64,000 nt of DNA, from IMG/VR virus record IMGVR_UViG_3300020057_000035, positions 47,849 through 111,848 of that record; one strand, given 5' to 3'. Of this stretch, positions 17,922 to 26,175 are shown one piece after another. The position numbers and the translations under genes were made by a program. The DNA comes from a virus. Below the pieces are notes generated by a model that had not been told where the DNA came from, searched no databases, and was given only the letters and a program-made list of their open reading frames with translations. The number at the start of each line of letters is the position of its first letter. Positions within the stretch are counted from its first letter, which is position 1.

Positions 17922-18370
17922 GAAGAATTTTATTCAATGAATTAATAGAAGGAGCAAAGAAACTAAAAGAAAAACGTATAGATAACGAAGAATTACGCGA
18001 AATTGATAAAAATATAGCAGAACTTTTAGGATATGATGTATCAGATGGTTTTTATTACAGAGGAGGAGATCCAGAAGAAGGAGTACCAGCACACAAAGTA
18101 AGCAGAGCTATACAAATAAAACCAAAAGGAAGCGCATCATGGTTCTACAAAAACTGCCCTTATTACACGGTAGACATAAAAGCAGCATTAGAGTTAATGA
18201 ATGAAATGAAGGAGTTAAATCCTTTTCTTGGTTTTTCCGCTCATTTTTCTCGCGAGTGGGTATACACGTGGTATCCAGAAAACAGTTCTGTACCAGAAAA
18301 CAGCATCTCAGATGAACCTGCTCATGCAATAGCTTTGGGATGGCTGAAATGGAAAACTAAAGGAGAATAA
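17918..18370 (+). CDS. Hypothetical, possibly phage ABA-sandwich protein
   Basis: 150 residues. Features such as IAELLGY near the N-terminus, PYYTVDIKAALELMNEM in the middle and AHAIALGWLKWK at the end recall the small phage 'ABA sandwich' family of unknown function. The assignment is from pattern memory. Overlaps the methylase by ATGA. Confidence 0.5.
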   Translation: MRRILFNELIEGAKKLKEKRIDNEELREIDKNIAELLGYDVSDGFYYRGGDPEEGVPAHKVSRAIQIKPKGSASWFYKNCPYYTVDIKAALELMNEMKELNPFLGFSAHFSREWVYTWYPENSSVPENSISDEPAHAIALGWLKWKTKGE

Positions 18371-18436
18371 GTGAAAATATTAGAATTATTTGCAGGAAGT
18401 TGTTCTATTGGTAAAGAAGCTAAAACCACCCTCTAG
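18371..18436 (+). pseudogene. 5' stub of a second cytosine-5 methyltransferase
   Basis: Ribosome binding site AGGAG, GTG start and the sequence VKILELFAGSCSIGKEA, motif I of a C5 methyltransferase, followed after a few codons by TAG. The rest of the gene is absent because the leftward gene block begins at 18458. This looks like a deletion at the convergent boundary. Confidence 0.7.
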
Positions 18437-18457
18437 GACTTTAAATTCTATTAACAT

Positions 18458-18790
18458 TCAATGTATTTCCCATTCATTTATCTCTGCCATCACATGTGGT
18501 TCAGAATGATACCAGAACGTTTCATCATTTTTGATCCATGTTCCTGTGTGATTTTCCCAAGACTTCATTGCAGCTTCAGGAGAAGAAAATACTCCTTCTA
18601 TATATCTAACCTCAATGAAAGTTGTTAGTATATATACTTTTTTATTAAATAGTTGATTAGCTCTAATCATTCTTTGATCTAAAGAGCCATATGAGACACA
18701 CATAGAACAACCATAAGAAGAAAAATTATCAACACAAGAACAAGAAGGATCACATTGCTGTAAAACTGAGCAAGGACAAGATCTATTCAT
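18458..18790 (-). CDS. Hypothetical protein with Cys-rich N-terminus
   Basis: 110 residues. The first ~33 residues hold nine Cys (CPCSVLQQCDPSCSC...CSMC), probably metal-binding. The C-terminal half (KKVYILTTFIEVRYIEGVFSSPEAA...) looks like a compact alpha/beta fold seen in small phage proteins. It overlaps the upstream ORF by 8 bases. Last gene of a short transcript from the promoter at 19048. Confidence 0.6.
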   Translation of the reverse strand: MNRSCPCSVLQQCDPSCSCVDNFSSYGCSMCVSYGSLDQRMIRANQLFNKKVYILTTFIEVRYIEGVFSSPEAAMKSWENHTGTWIKNDETFWYHSEPHVMAEINEWEIH

Positions 18791-18941
18791 GAGTTATTGG
18801 GTGCTTTACTTTTAGTACTTTATATCCCATGTGACTAGCTAATTTAAATGTTTCAGTGTCATTATCTGTTGCATGAACTAAACTTGGTGAACTACCAATA
18901 TCATAATCATCTATTCCTTTATTTTTATATACTAAGTACAT
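18783..18941 (-). CDS. Small hypothetical protein
   Basis: 52 residues (MYLVYKNKGIDDYDIGSSPS...KVLKVKHPITHE). Its ATG overlaps the stop of the upstream micro-ORF (TAATG) and its end overlaps the next gene. No family recognised. Confidence 0.5.
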   Translation of the reverse strand: MYLVYKNKGIDDYDIGSSPSLVHATDNDTETFKLASHMGYKVLKVKHPITHE

Positions 18942-19012
18942 TATTTACATCTTCTGCATTTCTTTGGTTCTTCATTGCTTTCCCAATCATAAGTGAACAA
19001 AGTTGTTCGCAA
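18941..19012 (-). CDS. Micro-ORF after the operator
   Basis: 23 residues from TTG 19012 (LRTTLFTYDWESNEEPKKC then RRCK). It begins two bases beyond the 20-bp palindrome and ends in TAATG shared with the next gene, which supports translation. A leader peptide or the end of a lost zinc protein are the options. Confidence 0.35.
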   Translation of the reverse strand: MRTTLFTYDWESNEEPKKCRRCK

Positions 19013-19013
19013 G

Positions 19014-19033
19014 CTCACTAATTAATTAGTGAG
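19014..19033. promoter_or_regulatory. 20-bp palindromic operator-like site
   Basis: CTCACTAATTAATTAGTGAG, a perfect palindrome about 8-27 bases downstream of the predicted transcription start of the leftward promoter at 19048. Near-identical copies occur at 25506-25528 (half) and 25702-25731. Probably a repressor or activator site; the XRE protein at 24051 is a candidate ligand by proximity only. Confidence 0.6.
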
Positions 19034-19047
19034 TACTTGACACATGA

Positions 19048-19076
19048 AGTATATCAGAAAAGTGTCAGTTTGTCAA
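19048..19076 (-). promoter_or_regulatory. Strong sigma70-type promoter, leftward
   Basis: TTGACA, 17-base spacer, TATACT. Followed by the palindrome and the three small genes 19012 to 18458. Confidence 0.75.
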
Positions 19077-19084
19077 TAGGTTAA

Positions 19085-19387
19085 TTATGGTATTTTTAAA
19101 TCTGATGCACTCGGCATAGAGCTTGATGATGGGTTAGGGGGCGCGGGTAATGGATAGTTTGATGATCGATCTGCTGCCGACTGAGCTACTTGATGTGATC
19201 CCGTTATTAAGGTTACGATTGAAGTCATAAGAGCGCCTAGTGTTGCAAATAAACTCTCTGGTAAACCCCAGATAGCGATAGATGGGATAGCAATAATTGC
19301 CAATATAAGTATTGATCCTACTCCTATAGATAAACCAATAATGAGACCAGATAGTTTACGAGACTCTGCTGGATCATAAAGTTTCAT
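19085..19387 (-). CDS. Small two-helix membrane protein, holin-like
   Basis: 100 residues: hydrophobic segments at about 13-40 and 44-62, then a Ser/Pro-rich tail. The region GALMTSIVTLITGSHQVAQ and AADRSSNYPLP is similar to GALITGIGIGHQVGQ and MADRSPNYQP in the next gene, so the two are paralogues. Topology and clustering with other tiny membrane proteins suggest holin/antiholin roles, unproven. Confidence 0.6.
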   Translation of the reverse strand: MKLYDPAESRKLSGLIIGLSIGVGSILILAIIAIPSIAIWGLPESLFATLGALMTSIVTLITGSHQVAQSAADRSSNYPLPAPPNPSSSSMPSASDLKIP

Positions 19388-19641
19388 TATCTAATCCTGT
19401 TATCTTTTTTAGGACGTGATTCAGACGGTTGATAGTTTGGAGATCTATCCGCCATAGTTTGTCCAACCTGGTGACCAATACCAATTCCCGTAATCAAGGC
19501 ACCAATCTGCTCAAACAATCCCGTATCCATACCAAAAACAGACACTGCTACTATAGCAAGGATACAAAGAAGTAACAACGCACATAATACAACAATAAGA
19601 CTAATGAGTTTTCTACTAGGGGGTATGGTTGGTAAATTCAA
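19387..19641 (-). CDS. Small two-helix membrane protein, paralogue of the next
   Basis: 84 residues with two transmembrane segments (about 12-35 and 42-60) and a charged tail ending NRIR. Shares the HQVGQTMADRSPNY motif with the neighbouring gene at 19085. A holin pair is possible. Confidence 0.6.
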   Translation of the reverse strand: MNLPTIPPSRKLISLIVVLCALLLLCILAIVAVSVFGMDTGLFEQIGALITGIGIGHQVGQTMADRSPNYQPSESRPKKDNRIR

Positions 19642-19654
19642 AAATTATCTCAGA

Positions 19655-19750
19655 TTATATTGCGCCACTAGCTGTTGTTATTGCATATAAAAATACCCAT
19701 GCGGCAAAAACAACGCCTGCAATTAAAATAAGCCATTTACGACGAGTCAT
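19655..19750 (-). CDS. Tiny single-helix membrane protein
   Basis: 31 residues (MTRRKWLILIAGVVFAAWVF...), positive N-terminus and one transmembrane helix, behind AGGAGAAGGAATAAA. Overlaps the upstream ORF by ATGA. Part of the small membrane gene cluster. Confidence 0.5.
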   Translation of the reverse strand: MTRRKWLILIAGVVFAAWVFLYAITTASGAI

Positions 19751-19830
19751 TTTATTCCTTCTCCTAACATACCAACTACAAGAAATATTGATATTAGTAT
19801 TAGTATAAACCACACAACTGGTGTTTTCAT
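19747..19830 (-). CDS. Tiny single-helix membrane protein
   Basis: 27 residues (MKTPVVWFILILISIFLVVG...), one transmembrane helix. Preceded by AGGGA; both ends overlap neighbours by ATGA, which supports translation. Confidence 0.45.
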   Translation of the reverse strand: MKTPVVWFILILISIFLVVGMLGEGIK

Positions 19831-20165
19831 TTGAGAATCCCTAGGATACCATTTACAAATATCCCTCCTGTAACAAATAAAGCACCTCCTAGTAAAAACC
19901 AAATAAAAGCATTATCTAATTTATTAAGTGTTACTATTACAGCATTAATTGGTCCAACAACACCATCATGCTTTCCTTTTCTGTATGCCTTTTTTTCTAT
20001 TACTTCAATATCATCTAATGAATGTATTGTTTCATGGGAAGCACGCCACAGCTTTATTCCTGCAAGTGTGCCATTCATGGCTTTGAATTGATTTTCAAGT
20101 CCAGTAGTACGTTCTATAATAACAGTTAACTGCTTTAATACTTCTACTTCAAAAGCTTCTGCCAT
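19827..20165 (-). CDS. Membrane-anchored coiled-coil protein (XhlA-like architecture)
   Basis: 112 residues: N-terminal helix with heptads (EVEVLKQLTVIIERTTGLENQ), linker, and a C-terminal transmembrane segment (FIWFLLGGALFVTGGIFV). This resembles haemolysin XhlA or spanin-like accessory lysis proteins in layout; no specific motif proves it. Confidence 0.55.
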   Translation of the reverse strand: MAEAFEVEVLKQLTVIIERTTGLENQFKAMNGTLAGIKLWRASHETIHSLDDIEVIEKKAYRKGKHDGVVGPINAVIVTLNKLDNAFIWFLLGGALFVTGGIFVNGILGILK

Positions 20166-20183
20166 CTAATCCGCTCCTTTTAG

Positions 20184-20387
20184 TCATTTTGGTTCTTGTT
20201 TTCGTGTAGGAATTGAAAAGCCAAAATGCTCTGATGGTAATTGTACCATAGGAGTTAATCCCTTGAGACGTACTATCTCTTCTTCAAGCATAATAATGCG
20301 TAATTTATATTGCCCAAGAGCAAGCATAAGTCTACCTATTGGTAGACTCATAGACTCGTCTTCTGGAGGAGATTCTGTATTACTCAT
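20184..20387 (-). CDS. Small coiled-coil hypothetical protein
   Basis: 67 residues: acidic N-terminus, then a leucine/isoleucine heptad helix (LMLALGQYKLRIIMLEEEI). Lies within the membrane protein cluster. The function is unknown. Confidence 0.5.
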   Translation of the reverse strand: MSNTESPPEDESMSLPIGRLMLALGQYKLRIIMLEEEIVRLKGLTPMVQLPSEHFGFSIPTRKQEPK

Positions 20388-20393
20388 ATCAGG

Positions 20394-20633
20394 TTAAGGG
20401 AGGTGCTGGGTTACGGCATCAACCAAGTCATGTGCTACTCTCATGAAACTATCTTTTAATACACGTAATTCTTCAAGACAAGCATCAATGGTTTTTCCAC
20501 CTACATTAATAGGAGCTTGAACCGCTGCTTGTGCAGCATCAGCAGCACTACCAACTACTTTGATAGTGCTATCAAGTGTACTGTCAGCAAGATCAACTAC
20601 AACATTTGAGGTATTTTGGACTATATCAGACAT
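20394..20633 (-). CDS. Small amphipathic hypothetical protein
   Basis: 79 residues from the ATG at 20633, chosen because AAGGAAAAG precedes it; an ATG 18 bases upstream is in frame. Alanine-rich helical stretch (VVGSAADAAQAAVQAP). The function is unknown. Confidence 0.5.
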   Translation of the reverse strand: MSDIVQNTSNVVVDLADSTLDSTIKVVGSAADAAQAAVQAPINVGGKTIDACLEELRVLKDSFMRVAHDLVDAVTQHLP

Positions 20634-20682
20634 TTTTTCTTTTCCTTTCAATGACAGATAAAATATTATCTTGTTTCGTTAA

Positions 20683-20901
20683 TTACTTGTCACTATTAGT
20701 TTTTCTTAAAGAAACAGATCCCTGTACTAAAGAAGTTAATAGTGTAGAACCAGAGGCAGCAAAGCTTGTAATTGTTAAAGTAAGTATACTTAGCCAGTAC
20801 TGAGTAGAAGTAATATCAATAAGCTGTAGTGCTTGTAGTGCCACTAGTGGTGGACTAAGTGTTCCAGCTATTATTGAGAAAAACATACGACGTATTGACA
20901 T
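20683..20901 (-). CDS. Small membrane protein
   Basis: 72 residues with hydrophobic segments at about 5-27 and 34-58. First gene after the extended -10 promoter at 20958 and first of the small membrane protein operon running to 19085. The function is unknown, with lysis or membrane remodelling likely. Confidence 0.55.
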   Translation of the reverse strand: MSIRRMFFSIIAGTLSPPLVALQALQLIDITSTQYWLSILTLTITSFAASGSTLLTSLVQGSVSLRKTNSDK

Positions 20902-20957
20902 ATTAAACTACTTATTTTCCTTATAAGCTAAAAATTTCTCCAGCCTCTTATAAGTAT

Positions 20958-20966
20958 ATTATACCA
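20958..20966 (-). promoter_or_regulatory. Extended -10 promoter (TGGTATAAT)
   Basis: TGGTATAAT on the minus strand, about 57 bases before the gene at 20901; no good -35. The rest of the 20902-21131 gap holds only a weak ATTACA/TGTAAT hairpin. Confidence 0.5.
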
Positions 20967-21131
20967 CGAAACAATTACACAAAAGCTGTAATTGTATATA
21001 TTTTATAACAGTTTTGAACTTATTGTTTCGGTTAAGATTTCATTAAGTCTTTGCAATATACAGTGTTGTTCCCACTGATTTGTTTCTGCCACAATAATAA
21101 ACAATAGCTTTTCTTAATTCTTCTAATTAAG

Positions 21132-21494
21132 TCATAACGTGTTCGCAACAAAATACCACGTTGGAGAAACATATTTAATACTTAACGTTTCGCAGAATTC
21201 CTTAATGTCTTTTTCCCATCTAATTAGATTATTGTTTGATGGTATTTTAATTTGAACCATTTGATAATTATTTGTTAAGGTTGATGATTCTATATGATAC
21301 AAATAATATACAGTAGCTTCTTTATTTTCAGTAGGTATATTGATACTTACTTTGCAGTTTTTCCATGGTGGTTTATTTGTTACTTCTTCCCACACTTCTT
21401 CCCAATCTACCTCTTTTTGTGTCACTTTATCCTTAAAGTAAATTTGATCTTTTCTTAATGGGAAACCATAAAAAGTTGAAGCCAAAGAATCCAT
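21132..21494 (-). CDS. Hypothetical protein
   Basis: 120 residues, acidic, Trp-rich, mixed alpha/beta (VDWEEVWEEVTNKPPW, NYQMVQIKIPSNNNLI). It lies between the small membrane operon and tRNA-Gly. No family recognised. Confidence 0.55.
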   Translation of the reverse strand: MDSLASTFYGFPLRKDQIYFKDKVTQKEVDWEEVWEEVTNKPPWKNCKVSINIPTENKEATVYYLYHIESSTLTNNYQMVQIKIPSNNNLIRWEKDIKEFCETLSIKYVSPTWYFVANTL

Positions 21495-21513
21495 GTGATA
21501 CCGCCTTATTTAG

Positions 21514-22379
<866 letters not shown>

Positions 22380-22517
22380 AATAAATATTCATTTATATTT
22401 TGTTTTAATATATCCCATTCAAGTTGTGTCATTGCGTGCTTGGCTATATTCTCAAACCAAGTCTTCTGATGCCCTAATTGTCACTGGTTATTTGATCATC
22501 CCCTAAAATAGAATACT

Positions 22518-22593
22518 TGGAGCAGACAGGAGGCCATGATCCCCCAACCTCTTCATTACAAATGAAGTGCTCTACCACTTGAGCTATGCCTGC
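22518..22593 (-). tRNA. tRNA-Thr (TGT) with aberrant T-loop
   Basis: Acceptor GCAGGCA/TGTCTGC, D-arm TAGCTCAAGTGGTAGAGC, anticodon stem CTTCA/TGAAG with loop TTTGTAA (TGT), encoded CCA. The T-stem is GGGGG/CCTCC but the loop is ATCATGG, lacking the near-invariant TTC and A58, so it may be inactive or specialised. Confidence 0.75.
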
Positions 22594-22596
22594 AAA

Positions 22597-22627
22597 ATCG
22601 CACTCTGCCAACTGAGTTACACTAGCC
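22597..22627 (-). pseudogene. 5' half of a truncated tRNA
   Basis: GGCTAGT followed by a D-arm (GTAACTCAGTTGGCAGAGTG), then the sequence ends directly against the 5' end of tRNA-Thr. The anticodon, T-arm and 3' acceptor are missing. A relic of a tandem tRNA, upstream in the same transcript. Confidence 0.65.
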
Positions 22628-22698
22628 ATTATATTATTCTAGCGAAAATACTGTAATAATCAGTATAGTTGAGTGGCATGCTAACAATCTACTGTCTC

Positions 22699-22727
22699 AG
22701 TATAACAGATTGAGTCCGTATTGTCAA
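22699..22727 (-). promoter_or_regulatory. Strong promoter for tRNA-Thr
   Basis: TTGACA, 17-base spacer, TATACT, about 70 bases upstream of the tRNA fragment and tRNA-Thr. Confidence 0.75.
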
Positions 22728-22734
22728 GAGATGT

Positions 22735-22959
22735 CTAAAAAATCAAAACCTCTTTATTTCTCATTTTAATCTTTTTTGCTTTAATTGTTATATTGTCTTG
22801 ATATGCTGCATATCCGTACGCAATATTAAAATGATCATATGCAAAATTTATAGCTTCTGACAAATAAAACCCATAGTGAATATATGAATACAATTTAATA
22901 ATAGAAAAATCATCTTTTTTTGTGTAAAAATCTACTATACATTCTTCTGGTTTATTAAT
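22735..22959 (-). CDS. Hypothetical protein with probable ATT start
   Basis: 74 residues (INKPEECIVDFYTKKDDF...HYGFYLSEAINFAYDHF...). No ATG, GTG or TTG opens this frame. ATT 22959 lies seven bases after GGAG, just beyond the stop of the upstream gene, in the same frame as it; readthrough of that TAA is the alternative. The sequence has normal protein character. The function is unknown. Confidence 0.5.
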   Translation of the reverse strand: MNKPEECIVDFYTKKDDFSIIKLYSYIHYGFYLSEAINFAYDHFNIAYGYAAYQDNITIKAKKIKMRNKEVLIF

Positions 22960-22962
22960 TTT

Positions 22963-23292
22963 TTAACTCCATATTATGCTAAGTTCTGGTGTTAAACCAG
23001 AAGTTCTCCAATAAGGTTTATTATATTCTTCTTCTATAATAGTTACTTCTGGTGTTTCTATTCCTGTGAAAGTATTATTTAAATAATTGAATAATTCGCT
23101 TAATTTTTCTAATGTATGCGAATCAATTTTTACTCTCAAAAAAGCACACCAATAAACACTAGTTACATTTACTATTTTTCCGCACCCTAACATATTTAAT
23201 TTATTATGTAAGTCTTCGAATGTCTCTAATATCTCTGACTCATCTATGTCTTCTACTGTAATGTTTATTTTAAATTCTAATTCTTTTGTCAT
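22963..23292 (-). CDS. Hypothetical protein
   Basis: 109 residues, regular alternation of strands and helices (FKINITVEDIDESEILETF...). Ten bases after the RNA ligase C-half, so co-transcribed with it. No family recognised. Confidence 0.55.
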   Translation of the reverse strand: MTKELEFKINITVEDIDESEILETFEDLHNKLNMLGCGKIVNVTSVYWCAFLRVKIDSHTLEKLSELFNYLNNTFTGIETPEVTIIEEEYNKPYWRTSGLTPELSIIWS

Positions 23293-23301
23293 ATTTTTCT
23301 C

Positions 23302-23916
23302 TTATTCTTTAAAGTATAAAATGAATTCTGGATTTATTATTTTGAAACTAAGTCTACCTAGTTCTTTGTCTCTAATAGTATTGTCTTCTGATCTAATTAC
23401 AATACCCTCTGCCCACACATTATTATTTATTGTTGATTTAATTGTTGCTTTTGCAACTAATTCATCTATAGTAAATAATAATAAATCAGTACCTAAAAAG
23501 GGTACGTGTCTTAAGTCATTTATTTCACAAAAGACAAGCATCTCAAGAAAATCTAAATATCTATTTTCTTTTCTTGAGTATACGTTAAATACATATAGAT
23601 CTTGTTTAGAGAGTTTTAGTTTATTTCCTTGTATTCCCGGCCCTACTAATTCTCCTTGAACTACATAGTCATCAGAATATTTAGTTAGAATTGATTTAAG
23701 ATTTAATAGTTTTGCTATTCTCCAATAAGAATTATCTTCTGTTTCTTTTATATCTAAGTTTTTACTACACACATGTAATTCACTGTCTTCTACAAATGCA
23801 GTCATACTTGAGTTATGCACTAATATACCATTTGCAAAAAAACTATGAGTATGTTTTGTTTCTATATCATACTTATTTGAACTACAAGAAATCCTAGTTA
23901 TTTTTTTAATTTTCAT
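23302..23916 (-). CDS. RNA ligase, C-terminal half fused to C-intein (split gene)
   Basis: 204 residues. Residues 1-35 are the C-terminal fragment of a split intein (KYDIETKHTHSFFANGILVH plus Asn35). The extein begins with SSMTAFVEDSELHV, the natural continuation of the ligase nucleotidyl-transfer motif EKVDG at the end of the N-half gene (29138-29992). Further ligase motifs: VVQGELVGPGIQGN (III), AEGIVIRS (IV) and LSFKIIN (V). Trans-splicing would give a ~352-residue Rnl5/DRB0094-like ligase that seals nicked RNA with ATP. It has its own promoter at 24053 and a ~130-base leader, so both halves are transcribed separately. Each half alone should be inactive. Confidence 0.9.
   Translation of the reverse strand: MKIKKITRISCSSNKYDIETKHTHSFFANGILVHNSSMTAFVEDSELHVCSKNLDIKETEDNSYWRIAKLLNLKSILTKYSDDYVVQGELVGPGIQGNKLKLSKQDLYVFNVYSRKENRYLDFLEMLVFCEINDLRHVPFLGTDLLLFTIDELVAKATIKSTINNNVWAEGIVIRSEDNTIRDKELGRLSFKIINPEFILYFKE
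23812..23916 (-). other. Split intein, C-terminal fragment
   Basis: 35 residues starting MKIKKITRIS, ending NGILVHN, with Ser+1. The length matches known split-intein C fragments (~35-40 residues), with block F (YDIETKHTHSFF) and block G present. Partner is at 29138-29443. Confidence 0.9.
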
Positions 23917-24050
23917 TTATTCATTTTTCCTATTTCTTCTAAAATAAAACTATCTAACTCTTCATTGTGATATTAATTGAACCTCACTCGAATTAATCCA
24001 ACCTGTACTAATTACTTTAATATTAGATGTACTCAGGTTACTCCCTTGTG

Positions 24051-24569
24051 CTAGTATATCACCTTTGACTGAGAAATGTCAATAGAGGAGCTTTGCTCGC
24101 GCAAGACAGTAGGAAATGTCCAAGAAGCCGCAGTTAAACGAAAAACAATTTTAGTAGGAACATGGGTTACCCCCCTCTCCCACCTAGATACACTACTTTG
24201 ACTCACCCCTAGTGCTTTAGCGAATCCGCGCTGAGTTTGATGATTTTTTGTTAGGCCAGATGCTCTTAGTTCTATTAACTCTTCTGGCATCATTGGAGGA
24301 AGCAAACAATATTCTCTATTTCTCTCTGCATTAGCACGTTTATATTCTTCCATGCCGTTTATTTGTTCCTTATGGCTTTTCTTTATTAGATTATTGTACA
24401 AATGAAATATATCATAGTTAAATTTACGTGTTGCAAGTATCATCGGCGTAGTTGTGCCTTTTTTATTAGGAAATTGTTCTTCTATGCTCAAGCTACGCTG
24501 TCTCCAAGTTATTAATTTTCTCTTGGAAAAATACCCCATAAGCATACCATCATTGTCTTTAGTCATCAT
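24051..24569 (-). CDS. XRE-family helix-turn-helix regulator
   Basis: 172 residues. A lambda-repressor-like HTH lies near the C-terminal third: TQRGFAKALGVSQSSVSRWE. The N-terminal ~90 residues are of unknown fold and basic. It follows the metalloprotease gene closely. A candidate binder of the CTCACTAATTAATTAGTGAG palindromes at 19014 and 25703, by proximity only. Confidence 0.75.
   Translation of the reverse strand: MMTKDNDGMLMGYFSKRKLITWRQRSLSIEEQFPNKKGTTTPMILATRKFNYDIFHLYNNLIKKSHKEQINGMEEYKRANAERNREYCLLPPMMPEELIELRASGLTKNHQTQRGFAKALGVSQSSVSRWERGVTHVPTKIVFRLTAASWTFPTVLREQSSSIDISQSKVIY
24053..24082 (-). promoter_or_regulatory. Promoter for the RNA ligase C-half
   Basis: TTGACA, 18-base spacer, TATACT, overlapping the 3' end of the XRE gene. 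The 23917-24050 leader contains an open frame (VKGDILAQGSNLSTSNIKV...) broken by a frameshift, probably a gene relic. Confidence 0.7.
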
Positions 24570-24581
24570 TATTAGTTTGTC

Positions 24582-25481
24582 CTAATCCTTCGATATAAGC
24601 GGTATTTTAATGCACTTTACTGCTGGTCGTATGCCGCAAAGTGGCAGTTGGGTAGGTGTTGAAATAGGAGTCAGTGATCCCACTGGAATTAATGTTTCTG
24701 GTGTCCTAGTAGGTGTGAAAGAAAAAGTAGGTGTTCTAGTAGGGGTAGAGGTGCTAAGTGCTATTGTGGATGTTCCTACTGTGCCTGGAGGCGTATTTGC
24801 GGGAGTTCCCGAGCATACATAAACAGCACACACACCAGCAATATCATCAGAATGTGGCACTGTCATAATACCATGATATGAAGCAAACATTACTGCATTT
24901 GTATCTAAAGAATGTCCAAGTCCTGCGCAATGCCCTATTTCGTGCCATAGAACTGTTTTAAGATCTATTCCACCTGATCCCCAATTAGCATTAGAGGATA
25001 TCTCTATATCACATTCATCTGCTCCTGTCCACCAACAAGCAGTAGCTAATACAGTACCAGATATAGGATACCAATTTATAGTATTTTCTCCGTTAGAAGC
25101 AGCACCTCTACATAAATTAGCATTATCTGAAATAGAAGACAATCCTCCATATTGTAAAGATAGGTTTGGTGTTATTCCATTCCAGCTAGTAGTTACTGCG
25201 TTTGATACAACAGCTTCGTCATTTACTATAGTTAGAGATTTTCCTTCTGGATTATATCTAGTTACTATAGGCATTTTACTTCTCACAAAACCAGTTAACA
25301 CATAATTTTCTATGTTTATTTCTTCTTTTTCTAAAGAATAAACATCTATATTAAAAGTAGATCCATCTGCAAATGTTTTAGAGAATGTGTTAAAGTGTGC
25401 TTCTGCTTTAGTCATATTACTAAAAGTAATAAACACACCAAAAAACATAAACAAACTTAATAATAAATAAATATATCTCAT
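24582..25481 (-). CDS. Secreted matrixin-like zinc metalloprotease
   Basis: 299 residues. An N-terminal signal peptide (about 1-28, ending around KAEA) directs export. Zinc motif HEIGHCAGLGH at 180-190 (HExxHxxGxxH) and a Met residue in NAVMFAS match metzincin (M10-like) proteases. The last ~70 residues are a Thr/Ser/Pro-rich linker (TSTPTRTPTFSFTPTRTPET) and a short Cys tail. Such linkers are typical of Chloroflexota secreted proteins, a weak host hint. TGATAGAAT lies six bases before the ATG. Protein-digesting cargo is unusual for a phage; cell-envelope or biofilm degradation is possible. Confidence 0.85.
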   Translation of the reverse strand: MRYIYLLLSLFMFFGVFITFSNMTKAEAHFNTFSKTFADGSTFNIDVYSLEKEEINIENYVLTGFVRSKMPIVTRYNPEGKSLTIVNDEAVVSNAVTTSWNGITPNLSLQYGGLSSISDNANLCRGAASNGENTINWYPISGTVLATACWWTGADECDIEISSNANWGSGGIDLKTVLWHEIGHCAGLGHSLDTNAVMFASYHGIMTVPHSDDIAGVCAVYVCSGTPANTPPGTVGTSTIALSTSTPTRTPTFSFTPTRTPETLIPVGSLTPISTPTQLPLCGIRPAVKCIKIPLISKD

Positions 25482-25505
25482 ATTATTATTCTATCATGTT
25501 GTTTT

Positions 25506-25731
25506 TGTCAATTACTCACTAATTAATTCTACCTCTTACGTCTACTGTATATTACTTTAATGCCCAACCACCACCAACTAATGTTGTTATTGCTAAAATA
25601 ACTCATTGCTTTGCGCGTTCCAAACACCCATGCTCAATAAGAAATTATTATGTGTGGCAGGCGATTGTCAATTCGCCAATAGTGGGAAAAACTTCTCACA
25701 AGCTCACTAATTTATTAGTGAGTAATTGACA
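25506..25731. repeat. 226-bp segment with 23-bp terminal inverted repeats
   Basis: Left end TGTCAATTACTCACTAATTA (25506 onward), right end the inverse complement with one mismatch over 23 bases; the right copy extends to the full CTCACTAAT/ATTAGTGAG palindrome (25703-25722). The interior has a GGCGA/TCGCC hairpin and no convincing gene, only short open frames. No target duplication is visible. Either a MITE-like relic or a pair of regulatory sites, as the same 30-base unit occurs at 19005-19045. Confidence 0.55.
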
Positions 25732-26175
25732 TTAGTGTTCTCCAAAAGCTAATCTGAAATTATTTGGTTTGTATACAGATTCTCTCTGCATCATTCTCTC
25801 CTCTAATTCTGGATTGTGTTTTCTTATCAAAGATAAATACTCTTTGTAAAATACAGAATTGTGTTTTTCTTGTATTCCTACTTTGTAATGAGCTAGTTCA
25901 TGCAAACAAACTATCATTGCATCAATATGATCTTTTCCTATTCTTATAATTATATGTCCATCTCCGAAAGTTGTTCCACTAGAAAAAAACCCGCGTTCTT
26001 CTAATTTTCTAGTTTTAGTTATTGGTCTTATTTTTAGCTCTCTGTTTCCCTCTGATTTCCATTCTATTACAGGAGCAAAGGACTCATTATCAAATTCTTT
26101 TTCCAACAATATATACATAAATTTTTTAATTTTGTAATCGTGAAGCTTACTTACTAATATTTCTTTACTTATCAT
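25732..26175 (-). CDS. SprT-like zinc metallopeptidase
   Basis: 147 residues with CLHELAHYKVG (HExxH zinc motif) followed by HNSVFYKEYLSLI, the layout of SprT/WSS1-like intracellular zincins, which cleave proteins from DNA or act on unknown substrates. No signal peptide. It abuts the DUF1937-like gene (stop and start share bases). Confidence 0.7.
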   Translation of the reverse strand: MISKEILVSKLHDYKIKKFMYILLEKEFDNESFAPVIEWKSEGNRELKIRPITKTRKLEERGFFSSGTTFGDGHIIIRIGKDHIDAMIVCLHELAHYKVGIQEKHNSVFYKEYLSLIRKHNPELEERMMQRESVYKPNNFRLAFGEH

